64,000 bases of DNA from Erpobdella octoculata (lineage: Eukaryota > Annelida > Clitellata > Hirudinida > Erpobdellidae). The translations under genes and the position numbers were made by a program. Of this stretch, positions 34,456 through 44,767 are shown piece by piece. Below the pieces are notes generated by a model. That model had not been told where the DNA came from and did no database searches. It saw only the letters and a list, made by a program, of their open reading frames with translations. How positions within the stretch are numbered: position 1 is the first letter of the stretch; each line of letters begins with the position of its first letter. The DNA is taken from NCBI GenBank assembly GCA_963978895.1, contig OZ022243.1, positions 13,409,765 through 13,473,764 on the forward strand, given 5' to 3'.

Positions 34456-35469
34456 TTTCCCAATATAGACTGGTAGATCAAGCAGTTTTTCAAGGCAACG
34501 TGGGAAATTTTAATAAACAAGCCAATTTTTATACCATTCAATAGAGAATATGTTGTAGAATGTCTGTATAAAGATACCACGAATGAGCAGTTATGGTACT
34601 CTAGTTATTAATGATTTTAAGCGTACTCTTTTGTCTTATTACGTAAGATAATGTCGCGTTACGCGCAGTAACATATTTACTCGCTCAGCCAATAAGAATT
34701 CAATAAAGTCTCGTTTTCTATGCTATATTTGCGTTGTCTTTGTATTCATTTTGCATTGCCGGTTTTATCGCGTTTGAATTCGATCTCTCTTAATATCTTA
34801 ACGTTTTATTTAAGCCTTAGATTTTGATTTGGACGATTTTGGATTTTTAGCAGCGTTTTTTTTAAATTCTGATTCATTTATATCTGTTAAGTTTGGTTAT
34901 GGTAAGTTTGCATTGTAGTTAGCACATTTTTTAATCTAAATGTAACTAATAACGCAATGGAGTGCGTTGTGTGTAATCTGCTACTGAAGAAAAACTAAAA
35001 ATAATCTAAATATTGAGACAAAATGGGAAAACTTCTCTATTGAATTCTGCAATTGTAATTGGAGATACAATTTTAATTGACAGTTTAATTCTATAAATGT
35101 GGATGTTTGTATACATAAGTAAATAACAAAGCAAAGAAAAATAATCAGCCCCAGCCTTGTGTTAGTTTTAGTTCTAGCAACTAGCTGATCTAGCTCCAAT
35201 AAAAATAATTTAAGATCTAAGTTTATATTTGACTGGACAAATTTTTTATTGTGTGGATTAAGTAGTTCAAAAATTATTCCTGGAAAGCTAACTCAACTGA
35301 AAATGCAGCCTGTTTGCATGTTTTGAGAACTCATTTTCAGGAAATGAAATTAGTATTTCTTAGACAATGATAGATGGAGCTGGAAAAATAGATTTTAAGT
35401 TGTCTCATTAATACTGATATAGACTCTAGAGGCAGCACCTGATAACCTAGATAGCCTAATTATTATTGT
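34456..35469. other. unique island between inverted repeat blocks; weak promoter/exon signals
   Basis: No recognisable protein. CAGCCAATAAGAATTC (34676) contains a CCAAT box. About 230 bp downstream GGTTATGGTAAGTTTG (34895-34910) has a strong splice-donor consensus directly after an ATG. This could be a 5' exon of a host or transposon gene, or chance. The island separates reverse-oriented family copies (left) from forward-oriented ones (right). Confidence 0.3.
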
Positions 35470-35826
35470 ACCAGCACTTGACATATTAGTCGCACTCAAA
35501 ACGCACTCTAAGCACAAAAACAACACCAATGCGCTAATATAGTAATAACATTACGCACGCTTCGCAAGCGAAGCGTGTGACTAAAATAGTTAGTAGCAGA
35601 TGATTTTTCACTTGGACACGTTTTGGAATGGTCTTCTATTTGATTGGATGAATTAGGAAAAAATGCCTACGTAAAAACACCTTTAATCGCCGATTTGGAA
35701 AAAACAGCCTACGAAAAAAACCTTGTTAAATGGGTGATAGTGAAAAAACCGCCTATGAAAAAAACTATTTATTTAATGGATCGGAAAAACAGCCTACGAA
35801 AAAAACAACAATTATTGGGTGATAGT
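35470..35826. repeat. modular hairpin repeat family, forward orientation
   Basis: Begins with CCAGCACTTGAC, then TTAGTCGCACTCAAAACGCA, the first-type hairpin (CACGCTTCGCAAGCGAAGCG, 35557), GTAGCAGATGATTTTTCAC and 50-bp AAAACCGCCTA modules. Interrupted by the hAT element at 35835. Confidence 0.8.
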
Positions 35827-35834
35827 GAAAAAAC

Positions 35835-36641
35835 CAGTGATGTGCAGTAGTTCACTACTCTTAACTACTTTAGTAGTTAACTACTAGTTTAACTACATGG
35901 GAGTAGTTAAGGCAAAAAGTTTAACTACCCGAAAGTAACCGGTAGTTAAAGAATAGTTTAACTACTTTTTAGAGTAGTTAACAACAATTAGTTTAACTAC
36001 ATAAAAGTAGTTAAAGTCTAAAAAAATTAAATCAGCTTGTATAATATTTTACGCAAAGATCTGGCTTCAAATGACTCAACAACAAACTCACTGCTCATGT
36101 ATCCTCATCTAACAAGAGTTTTTCTCAAGTTTAATACAAGTCTACCAAGCAGTGCTGCTGTTGAGAGACTGTTCAGTTGTGCAGGTCAAATATTAGTGCC
36201 AAGACGGTGCAAAGTGTCTGACAGTATGTTTGAAAAATTTGTTTTCCTGCGTCATGTACTCGAACGATAATCATCTACAGGTAATAAGACAATGTTTGAC
36301 ACCGTCTGAAGTAGATTGTATTGTAGACTGGATATTTAACTTATAGTTTTGTGCCTTTTCATTAATAAATTAAAAAACAATTTTCATGGCTTTATTTAAT
36401 AAATTAGATGGTGAAAATAATTAATGGTGATCATGTGAGGCCTAATACAGCAATGCATTGTATTAGTGTACAAGTTTATAGAAAAAAGTAGTTAAAAATA
36501 GTTAACTACTTTACAGTATTTAACTTCTTTAGTTAAACTACCTCTGACAAAAAGTAGTTAACTACATAGTTTAACTACTAAAAAGTAAATGTAACTACAG
36601 AAAAGTTTAACTACTTGAAAGTAGTTTGTTGCCCATCCCTG
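35835..36641 (+). mobile_element. short hAT element with AGTAGTTAACTAC subterminal repeats
   Basis: The left end is CAGTGATGTGCAGTAG and the right end reads (complement) CAGGGATGGGCAACA. The TIR is CAGKGATGKGCA. The flanks are GAAAAAAC at 35827-35834 and 36642-36649, a perfect 8-bp TSD. Both subterminal 150-200 bp are packed with AGTAGTTAACTAC/TAGTTTAACTAC words in both orientations, which are probable transposase-binding sites. Only a C-terminal transposase fragment remains inside, so the element is an internal-deletion derivative. Confidence 0.9.
36037..36270 (+). pseudogene. hAT transposase C-terminal dimerisation domain
   Basis: A 77-codon frame with the hallmark [21 protein letters not shown], the hAT C-terminal dimerisation motif (usually A-x-S-A-x-x-ERLFS). 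It is followed by [15 protein letters not shown], the C-terminal helix seen in many hAT proteins. There is no N-terminal finger or catalytic core. Its position in the centre of the 807-bp element, in element sense, fits a deletion derivative that kept the last coding segment. Confidence 0.85.
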
Positions 36642-36649
36642 GAAAAAAC

Positions 36650-37335
36650 CGCCTACGAAATGAACAACATATTTTGGGTGATAGTGAAAAAAAGCTTAAG
36701 AAACAATCCAACTTTTAATGGCTGATAATGAAAAAAAAACGCCCACAAAAAACCCAATCTTCAATAGCTGATATTGGGAAAACCCGCCGATGTACTACTT
36801 CGGTGATTTATTTATTTTCAACTTGTTTATAATGAGTTATGACGTATGCTCAAATTATATTCGCAAAGCGTTAAACTTTCGCGGCTAATAACTTTTTATT
36901 TAATATATTATATCTAATGTATTAAAATAAATAATGTAGTTAATAATAATTTCATTAAATATATCTACAAAGCGTCCAACTTTCCAATAATAGGAATAAT
37001 ATTAGCAAATTAGTTAATTTTCGTAAATAATAATATTATTAATAATTAAAATAAGAGGAATAATAATTGCAAAATAGTAAAATGTCGTTAATAATAATTT
37101 CATTAAATATTTCCGCAAAGCGTCGAACTTTCCAATAATCGGAATAATATTATCAAAATAGTTAATCTTCGTTAATAATATTAATTAATATAAGAGGAAT
37201 AATAATTGCAAAATAGTAAAATGTCGTTAATAATAATTTACAGCTTGTTTAAAATTGGGAAAAACCCGCCGACTACTATTTCGGTGATTTATTTATTTTC
37301 AACTTGTTTATATTGAAAGATGACGTACGATGCAT
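36650..37335. repeat. modular hairpin repeat family, forward orientation (continuation)
   Basis: 50-bp modules (36650-36790), one CTTCGGTGATTTATTTATTTTC module with GTTATGACGTATG, AT-rich modules with CCGCAAAGCGTCGAACTTTCC (36960-37250) and a final TGACGTACGATGCATTATAT (37320). Confidence 0.75.
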
Positions 37336-38089
37336 TATATAAAATAAAAGTTATTACGCAATTGTACACTTGAATAAACACTTGAATAAACAAGCTCCGT
37401 CGTTTTTTTTTCAGAATTGCAATTAATTCGGAAACGTTCTAGTAATATATTTTGAATAAAACTAATAAAATAAAATTAAAAATTATTAATATTAAGAATT
37501 CTCGTTTTATTTTCAAAGTTTTATTGCTACTCTCTGAAACGATCTTGCCAGGAACCGATTGCATCGGCGAGCTTCAGCAGAAATACGTGTAAAACGACGA
37601 AACTGAAAGACACCCTCATACTACAAAAACATTCAGATCTCAGTCTGTATGAATTAGGCCGAAAAATCATCATCAGCTTCAACGACGTCGAAGTAAAGAA
37701 CAATCGCTAAATTTGAAACGACGTCACGAATACAGGTTCTACGTCTTAAACAAATTATCTTCATTAATTAGATCCAGCATATCTGACTGTTATTTAATCT
37801 CTAATAATATAATTCGATCCTGTCTAAAAAAATGCAAGTTGAATAAGAATGTTTAAAAGAAATAACCTAAAGAACTATTTCTTCCCAACCAACCAATTCT
37901 GCTAACAAATTCACCAAAAAATTGTCAAAATTAATCGAAAAAAATAAATAAATTAAAAGAAAAGTTAATAAAACAAAATAAAAGAAGAAAATTAATATTA
38001 CAACACTCTTTATTTAAAAGAAAATATTAAAAAGAATATTAGGAAAATAAAAGAATAGTTCCTGACGCTTAAAATAAAATAAAATAAAT
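37336..38089. other. unassigned AT-rich sequence
   Basis: A direct duplication CACTTGAATAAA (37360-37390) and a few ordinary words; no ORF, repeat family or structure I recognise. Confidence 0.4.
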
Positions 38090-38230
38090 TCGACCAATCA
38101 CAAAGACCGAAACAACTGTCTCGTCTAATCAATTTCCTCCCTTCAAACAAGTCAACCAATCAGAGAACTCGACGTGTAATAAGACCTTCGTCTTGCTGAA
38201 CTCGCCATCTTGGTTGCCATTTTGATTAAG
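38090..38230 (+). promoter_or_regulatory. candidate host-type promoter (CCAAT and YY1-like words)
   Basis: CGACCAATCACA (38090) and CAACCAATCAGA (38153) are two CCAAT boxes 60 bp apart. CGCCATCTTGG and TTGCCATTTTG (38204-38225) resemble YY1 core sites often found just downstream of TATA-less start sites. The region is slightly richer in GC than its surroundings. No transcription data are available, so this is a hypothesis. Confidence 0.3.
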
Positions 38231-38477
38231 CGTTCGCTCTGCAATTTAAATATCTCAAAATATCTGTTTTTGTTTTTGATTTCATTTATTGTAATAAAAA
38301 ATATAGCATTAAAAAATAAATTAATCATTTCATTTAAATTAATAATAATTTGTCTTATTAAGTTGTTGTTGTTGTTGCGATAGAGCAAGTGCTTTTTCTT
38401 TTGCTAATCCTATTACAATTCTTAGTTGATAAGGCGTGTAGGCGATATTTAGTCTCATTTTAACCAAGAAATTTCAA

Positions 38478-38747
38478 GTGCCCACTGAACATTTTAATAT
38501 GACAGTCGTAGAAGCTAATACTAAAAGAATAAAAAAGATTTTAACCTTAGCGGATGATGAAGCTAATACTAAAACTGCATCTATTAATGATATACCTCAG
38601 GAGAGTGAACAAAGTTCAGTAGCAACACTTGACGATCTCTTGAAAGAGGTAGACGTTGTAGAGAAAATGGGTTCAAAAAGGTCTATATTGTCATTATTTC
38701 GAACAAATATTTCGGCTGATATCCGGATTAGCCGAATTTACGCGTAA
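38478..38747 (+). CDS. hypothetical short exon-like ORF
   Basis: An open frame follows AAATTTCAAG, a plausible splice acceptor. The first ATG is at 38499 in the context TTAATATGA. The predicted residues are acidic/basic and helical (EANTKRIKKILTLADDEA, then VATLDDLLKEVDVVEKMG), with no known domain. The last 15 codons (SADIRISRIYA) coincide with TTCGGCTGATATCCGG words that look like the start of a transposon edge, so the true exon may have been cut by the neighbouring hAT insertion. It could also be a chance ORF. Confidence 0.3.
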   Translation: MPTEHFNMTVVEANTKRIKKILTLADDEANTKTASINDIPQESEQSSVATLDDLLKEVDVVEKMGSKRSILSLFRTNISADIRISRIYA

Positions 38748-39041
38748 AATTATTATTCGGCTTGAATTTTAAATTATCCGGCTGATGATTCAAATTTGTG
38801 GCTGATAATTATTTTAAATTAGGCTAAAATTTAATATAAAATTATTTACTAAAGTTAATAAAGTTCAAAATTTATTACCATTATATAAATTATCAAATTA
38901 ATAGCAATTGTCATAAAAGTTAATTAAATCATCAAAAATGTCATATGATAAACAAAAGTACATCATAAAAAATAATATGAAGAAAAATTTTACATTGCAA
39001 ATTTAAAATTGTCATGTATAAAAACAATCTGATTTAATTTA
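38700..39041. other. probable 3' flank of the hAT transposase, subterminal words
   Basis: TTCGGCTGATATCCGG, TTATTCGGCTTG and TTATCCGGCTGATGATT recur within 110 bp, in the manner of transposon subterminal motifs. The rest is AT-rich. No terminal repeat could be paired with the other side. Confidence 0.35.
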
Positions 39042-40376
39042 TCAGCACTTAACTTGAGATAATACAGGAAAATCATCTGCATGGTTTCTCCAAAATGTAA
39101 GACAGTCTGTATGTCTGCTATCAACAAATGACAAATACCTAGCAATTTCAACAGCATAATCATTAGTAGCATTATCCATATCACTCGTAGAGCTCCTTGC
39201 TTTCAATTCATTCAGCATTTCCTGACGCAGTTTCATACGCTTTGTTGCTGGCTCATCTTCATAACTTTCCATCTCAGGAGCGGTTGTATGAGTAATTAGT
39301 TGTTTGTCGATGCACCTTTTTATTGCCTGTTCTAAAAGTTCAGTTGCAGTGTTACGTGAAATTAGTGTTTTGGTTTCTGGGTCCAACACTTGTTGTAATT
39401 TGATGTTTGAATCTGGCAAACGTGAATCAAGTTTGGATAGAACATCTTGTTTGATTGCTCGTATTTTTGGATCCTCATCAGGTTTGCAAGTACATAGCTT
39501 TCTTATTTTTGCTTTGGCTAATGGAATGGAGGATGCATTTGGAATAGCACTACTGAACAACTCCGTTAAATCTTTAAAAGGTCGTAAAAAACATGCCAGC
39601 TCTCTTACACTTTCCCATTCATCTTCGTGTAAACAGAGGTCGACCCTACCAGATCGCTTCAAGGCATGACTAACTTCATGTCGAAGAGAATTGAGGGATT
39701 CAATCATTTCAAGTGTAGAATTCCAGCGAGTTGGAGTTGCAGATTTAAGCGATGAATGATGAGCTTGATCTGGCTGGTATGGTTTGTTGTCATCTTCATT
39801 TGCTAAAGATGTTGTGAACTGTTCATCTTGTTCAAGAAGTCCATTCAGACTTGCCAATTTTCGTTGCATTGATGTGATAATAGCTTTGTCTTCAGATGCT
39901 GCAATTTCATCCTCCATTGTTAATGACTTAAGGTGGAGAACTGACACAATATTCTTACACTTCTGCAAAAGCTCAATCATTTCTTCTTGTTTGTTAATAC
40001 TGTCAACAGTCAGCAGAAGATGAATGACATGAGCAGTGCAGTGAATGAAATGATCAACTTTCAAAATTTTGGATGTTGCTACCATATTAGCAGCTCCATC
40101 ATGGCAGCTGAACATTATTAACCTTTTTGGATCTAGGTAAAACTTTTTCATCAAGGTTGTAACATGATCAGCAATATCCTTTGCAGTGTGTTGTGGCAAA
40201 ACATGGCATCCTAAAGTAACAACATGATATTGCCAATTTTTAATGAAAGCCACTCGAACACCCATAAATGGCCTGCCTTTGTATTTGTCGGACCAACCGT
40301 CGAACATTAAACATACTTGGCCACGCCCCTTCACCTTGACATTGGATCTGGAAGTTTGGTCCGCTTTTTTTTTCTC
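39042..40376 (-). pseudogene. hAT-superfamily transposase, central part
   Basis: A minus-strand open frame with no ATG at its upstream limit; a stop at about 40377-40379 bounds it and the first Met is internal. Catalytic-core features: CLMFDGWSDKYKGRPFMGV (first Asp), RLIMFSCHDGAANMVATS (second Asp in the DGAANM signature), FIHCTAHVIHLLL (CxxH motif), TPTRWNSTLEMIESL (conserved RW), and LRPFKDLTELFS. The frame ends at CLTFWRNHADDFPVLSQVKC, where the C-terminal dimerisation domain should begin, so both the BED finger and the dimerisation domain are missing. About 430 codons of intact core suggest a fairly recent copy. TIRs were not located. Confidence 0.88.
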
Positions 40377-40513
40377 TTATAATCACTTATAACTTTCTTC
40401 TTTGACCTTGCCGTATTTTAGTTTTTTTTGCCGGGCTAGAATCTTCATTAATCTATATCACTGGAAATTTTCATTGCTTAAAAATGCCCCAACCGCCGTA
40501 ACTATGGCCCTTC

Positions 40514-40567
40514 ATTTTGCAACTCAAACTGCAAAATCACGCGTTTGTCGGCCATTGTCGCCGCCAT
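40514..40567 (-). other. short ORF in strong initiation context, possible transposase first exon
   Basis: On the minus strand, GAGATGGCGGCGACAATGGC gives two in-frame ATGs, the second with A at -3 and G at +4. The frame runs about 22 codons (MAATMADKRVILQFELQ) to a stop. GATGGCGGC is also a YY1 word. It lies about 190 bp upstream of the transposase core on the same strand, so it may be a remnant of the element's first exon or promoter. Weak evidence. Confidence 0.25.
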
Positions 40568-40599
40568 CTCAGTCATCGCATTACTGATCAAGTATTGCG

Positions 40600-41205
40600 C
40601 TGTTTCGTAGACATATAATACAATATATAAATGATAAATTCATATTATAATTATTATGGATTGATTGATTAATATGAATAAACGTTCTTAGATGCAATAG
40701 CATCAATATGGAATAATGTGCTATCTAACTTTGACACATAATATTGTAAGGTAGAAATCCAATATAATACAATACATCATTAAGCTGACAATCAGAATTG
40801 AGAGGAAGCCACTTTTGTAACTTCATGTAACATTTTAGTTATCTTAGAAAAAACTAATAAAGTCATCTATAAAATACCTTGTCTTGTGTTTTTTTTGCAT
40901 TGGTTGATTTTGAATTGGCATTGTCCGCTGAAAATGTACTATATAGTATTCTAGCCTGGCTGGTTTCTTTTACGTGAAATGAAAAAATTTCTTGTAGAAT
41001 GTGGAACTATGTTGGTGCCAGTTGACAGAAAGAGAACATTTTGAAACTTAAGTCTACGAGGGACTTTGTTTTGCAAACACAAAAGTCCAACAACCAAGAA
41101 GGCCACCCCATCTCTGACCCTAACCAGCAAATCTAAAGTATTACTGTAGTGTAGTAAAGTTAGCTGGTCAAGTACCGGTTAAAATTTACGTTATGCATTG
41201 ATAAC
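40600..41205. other. unassigned non-coding sequence
   Basis: AT-rich, no ORF, no repeat module shared with the rest of the window that I can see. Confidence 0.4.
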
Positions 41206-41644
41206 ATGACATTCTCTCAGCATAACTTTACACAACTGATGTCACGCGTTAAAGAGTTAACAAATGCGCGTGATCTAAGTTGCGATACACCGAGAAAATG
41301 CAGCCTGCAACAATATCTTTTTGTCTTGTCTGACCAACAAATGAATAATTGATCTGCTTAACATGTAACTAAACTCTATTGTAACAGTCATGTCAATAAT
41401 TTGAATGATGTTGATGACATGACCAAGGCCGTCAGACCTTGTCAAACAATGTTTTTTTAGAATATATGCATCGCCTTTTAACTCTACAAAGAAATGCTAT
41501 ACTTTAAGCAATAATATCAAACTTGAAACAAATTGCTTTATGACTTACTTATGTGGAACATACGTTCTTAGCAGTGTAGTAAATTCACTTCAACTTTAAC
41601 TCTGATGCATTCATTTTTACCAATGCTTTTATTAACTCGTCGGC

Positions 41645-41712
41645 TCTGTTTCTCTGTCTGTTTCTCTGTCTGTTTCTCTGTCTGTTTCTCTGTCTGTTTC
41701 TCTGTCTGTTTC
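41645..41712. repeat. TCTCTGTCTGTT minisatellite
   Basis: A 12-bp unit repeated about five times; the duplicated copy at 42110-42150 has only two or three degenerate units, so this array expanded or contracted after the local duplication. Confidence 0.85.
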
Positions 41713-41854
41713 AAATCTTGCAATCAATTTTTGAGTCACTTCCTGATGATAGATTTTTTTCAAATTTTGCATACATGCTCAAGATAGAAGACAATGCAAT
41801 ATTCAATTATTAGTTTTACAATAAGTCAATTTATTGAGTTAATTTTCTTGAGGA

Positions 41855-41937
41855 TTTTATCGAGGGGTTTCTTGAGGGTTTTCTTGAGGGTTTTCTTGGG
41901 GGTTTTCTTGAGGGTTTTCTTGAGGGTTTTCTTGACC
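41855..41937. repeat. TTTTCTTGAGGG minisatellite
   Basis: About six units of 12 bp with one G variant, strongly strand-biased (no C except one per unit on this strand). Absent from the second copy of the local duplication. Confidence 0.85.
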
Positions 41938-43337
41938 ACAAAACGCTAACCGACTGGCAGACTATTTTACCAAGTTAACACGAACCACACTCACTGACCG
42001 CGATTCTCAAGCGTGTACGAAATTTTCATGAAAATAGTTGAGATATTTAAATTCGATGCTTTTTGATGATATTTTTATTATTATTACCAATGCTTTTATT
42101 AACTCGTCGTCTCTGTTTCTCTGTCTGTCTGTTTGTTTCTCTGTCTGTTTCAAATCTTGCAATCAATTTTTGAGTCACTTCCTGATGATAGATTTTTTCA
42201 AATTTTGCATACATGCTTAAAATAGAAGACAATGCAATATTCAATTATTAGTTTTACAATAAGTCAATAAATTTAGATAATTTTAATTAATTTCGATATT
42301 TTGATATAATTAAGATATTTCGACTTTAACATAAAATAAAAGAGTAATATAATAAAAAATTGATTGCAAAATTTGTGTTTTAATTACATATAAAAGCATT
42401 GGTTTTAAAAATTCGTTTTTAATTTACTTGTTTCAGTATAACTTGACAAAACTGATGTCACGCGTTAAAGAGTTAACAAATGCGCATGATCTAAGTTGCG
42501 ATACACCGAGAAAATGCAGCCTGCAACAATATCTTTTTGTCTTCCCTGACCAACAAATGAATAATTGATCTACCTAACATGTAACTAAACTCAATTGTAA
42601 CAGTCATGTCGATGATTTGAAGTACATTGACGACATTACCAGGCCGTCATACCTTGTCAAACAAAGTCTGATAGAATAGATGCGTGGCCTTTTAATTCTA
42701 CACAGAAATGTCTTATAAAAATCGTTATGGATATTTATTGTTTAAGTTAGTATACAGTACATAGCATTATTGTATACTTATGTAAAATTGTAGAACATAA
42801 GTTTGTGGCAGTGTAATTAATTCACTTCAACTTTAATATTTTATTTTTTGCTGTATAGTACTTGAACCAATATTAGAAAATATCAATTTACGTGTTAGAT
42901 TTATTTTGATTCTCGTGGATTCATTCTTTCAGCATAACTTTACACAACAGATGTCCAGTGTTAATGGAAAAAGAGTTAACAAATGCCCAGCGCACGATGT
43001 AGTCGCGGACACAGTGAATATGCAGTCTGGAGCAATATCAATTTTGTCTTGTCTGACCAACCAATGTTTAACTGATTAACCTACCATGTAACTGAATTCA
43101 ATTGTAACAGTCATGTCAATAATTCGAATAAGACATTACCAGGCCATCAGATCTTGTCAAGCAACGTATGATAGGATAGATGTGTCGCTATTTCACTTTT
43201 CCAAACAATGTTTTATAAAAACTTTGTACACATATTAATTATTTATTTGGTAATCTTTCACGTAAACGACTTGCTGTGGGAAAGATTAATACATTCTTGG
43301 CTATAATTAGCTATAAACACGATGAAAAGTGATAATT

Positions 43338-43373
43338 AGGGTTAGGGTTAGGGTTAGGGTTAGGGCTAGGGTT
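43338..43373. repeat. interstitial telomeric repeat (TTAGGG)n
   Basis: Five perfect TTAGGG units followed by CTAGGG. TTAGGG is the ancestral metazoan telomere repeat. A short internal tract can arise by telomerase-mediated break repair or by chromosome-end fusion. It lies about 100 bp beyond the last copy of the locally duplicated sequence. Confidence 0.9.
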
Positions 43374-44119
<746 letters not shown>

Positions 44120-44159
44120 GTTTATATATATATATTTATACAAACATATATATAGGTTA

Positions 44160-44332
44160 AGCCGGCGTTTGGAAATTTTATGGCGGATTTTCGGCGTACC
44201 GTTTTCGGCTGGCCGCCGGCTAGCCGTAATTTTTTTCGGCGGATTTACGGCGGCTGTAAAAAGTTTGGCGGCGGCGGCGGCGGCGGCCGGCGGCGGCGGC
44301 GGCGGCCGGCGGCGGCGGCGGCTAGGAGGTCT
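44160..44332. repeat. GC-rich GGC/CGG tract before the second LINE
   Basis: CGGCG-rich sequence (GGCGGATTTTCGGCG, GGCCGCCGGCTAGCCG) ends in three blocks of (GGC)n at 44266-44330. It stands out sharply from the AT-rich neighbourhood. It may be the GC-rich 5' region of the LINE or a separate fragment. Open frames of poly-Ala/Gly here are artefacts. Confidence 0.75.
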
Positions 44333-44395
44333 ACAACATATCAGAGGTGTAAAGGAATCCAAAAAACGTGACCATAAAAAAGAAAAGAAGAAGAT

Positions 44396-44767
44396 ATGGC
44401 TGCTATTTTAAAAATCTTAGAAATTAGGGACACCGTAATAAATATTGACGAAATCAAACCAATGATTGAATACTCTACAAGACTTGGGAAAAGTAATCCC
44501 GAATTTGATCACAGATCAATTCTGGTCAAACTCAAAGACAAATCAATAAGGGAAAAACTGCTGGAAGCAAAAGGTAACACCAAGCAAAGAAAGTTTAATA
44601 TTATGAATGGAACAAAGTATAGGGTAGAACCAGACTTAACGAGTGAGCAAAGACAATTTTACAAACAAATGTGTGTTGAGGCCGGCTTAAAAACATTTCA
44701 GGGAAACAAGAAATGGATTGTCTATGGCCCCATGGACAACCCACATCTAAAAAATGGAAAGATGTAG
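44396..44767 (+). pseudogene. LINE ORF1 remnant, RRM/C-terminal part
   Basis: A 123-codon frame resembling the C-terminal half of L1-type ORF1p. HRSILVKLKDKSIREKLLEA corresponds to the RP-I-L-V-K strand and following helix, and VEPDLTSEQRQFYKQ carries the DLT-x-x-QR signature. The coiled-coil N-terminus is missing. The frame ends at 44767, next to the ORF2 start. RNA binding would be the family role. Confidence 0.7.

Larger units (their letters stand above)
41206..43230. repeat. locally duplicated non-coding sequence (three and two copies)
   Basis: The segment starting CAGCATAACTTTACACAAC and containing CACGCGTTAAAGAGTTAAC and TGCAGCCTGCAACAATATC occurs at about 41218-41460, 42434-42680 and (more diverged) 42932-43180. 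A second segment (ACCAATGCTTTTATTAACTC, then TTGAGTCACTTCCTGATG) occurs at 41620-41835 and 42088-42275. No coding capacity. Confidence 0.75.

Noticed and set aside
39304..39669. Plus-strand ORF of 121 codons
   Set aside because: Antisense shadow of the hAT transposase.
44169..44411. Poly-Ala/Gly ORFs over the GGC tract
   Set aside because: Low-complexity artefact; no conserved flanking sequence.
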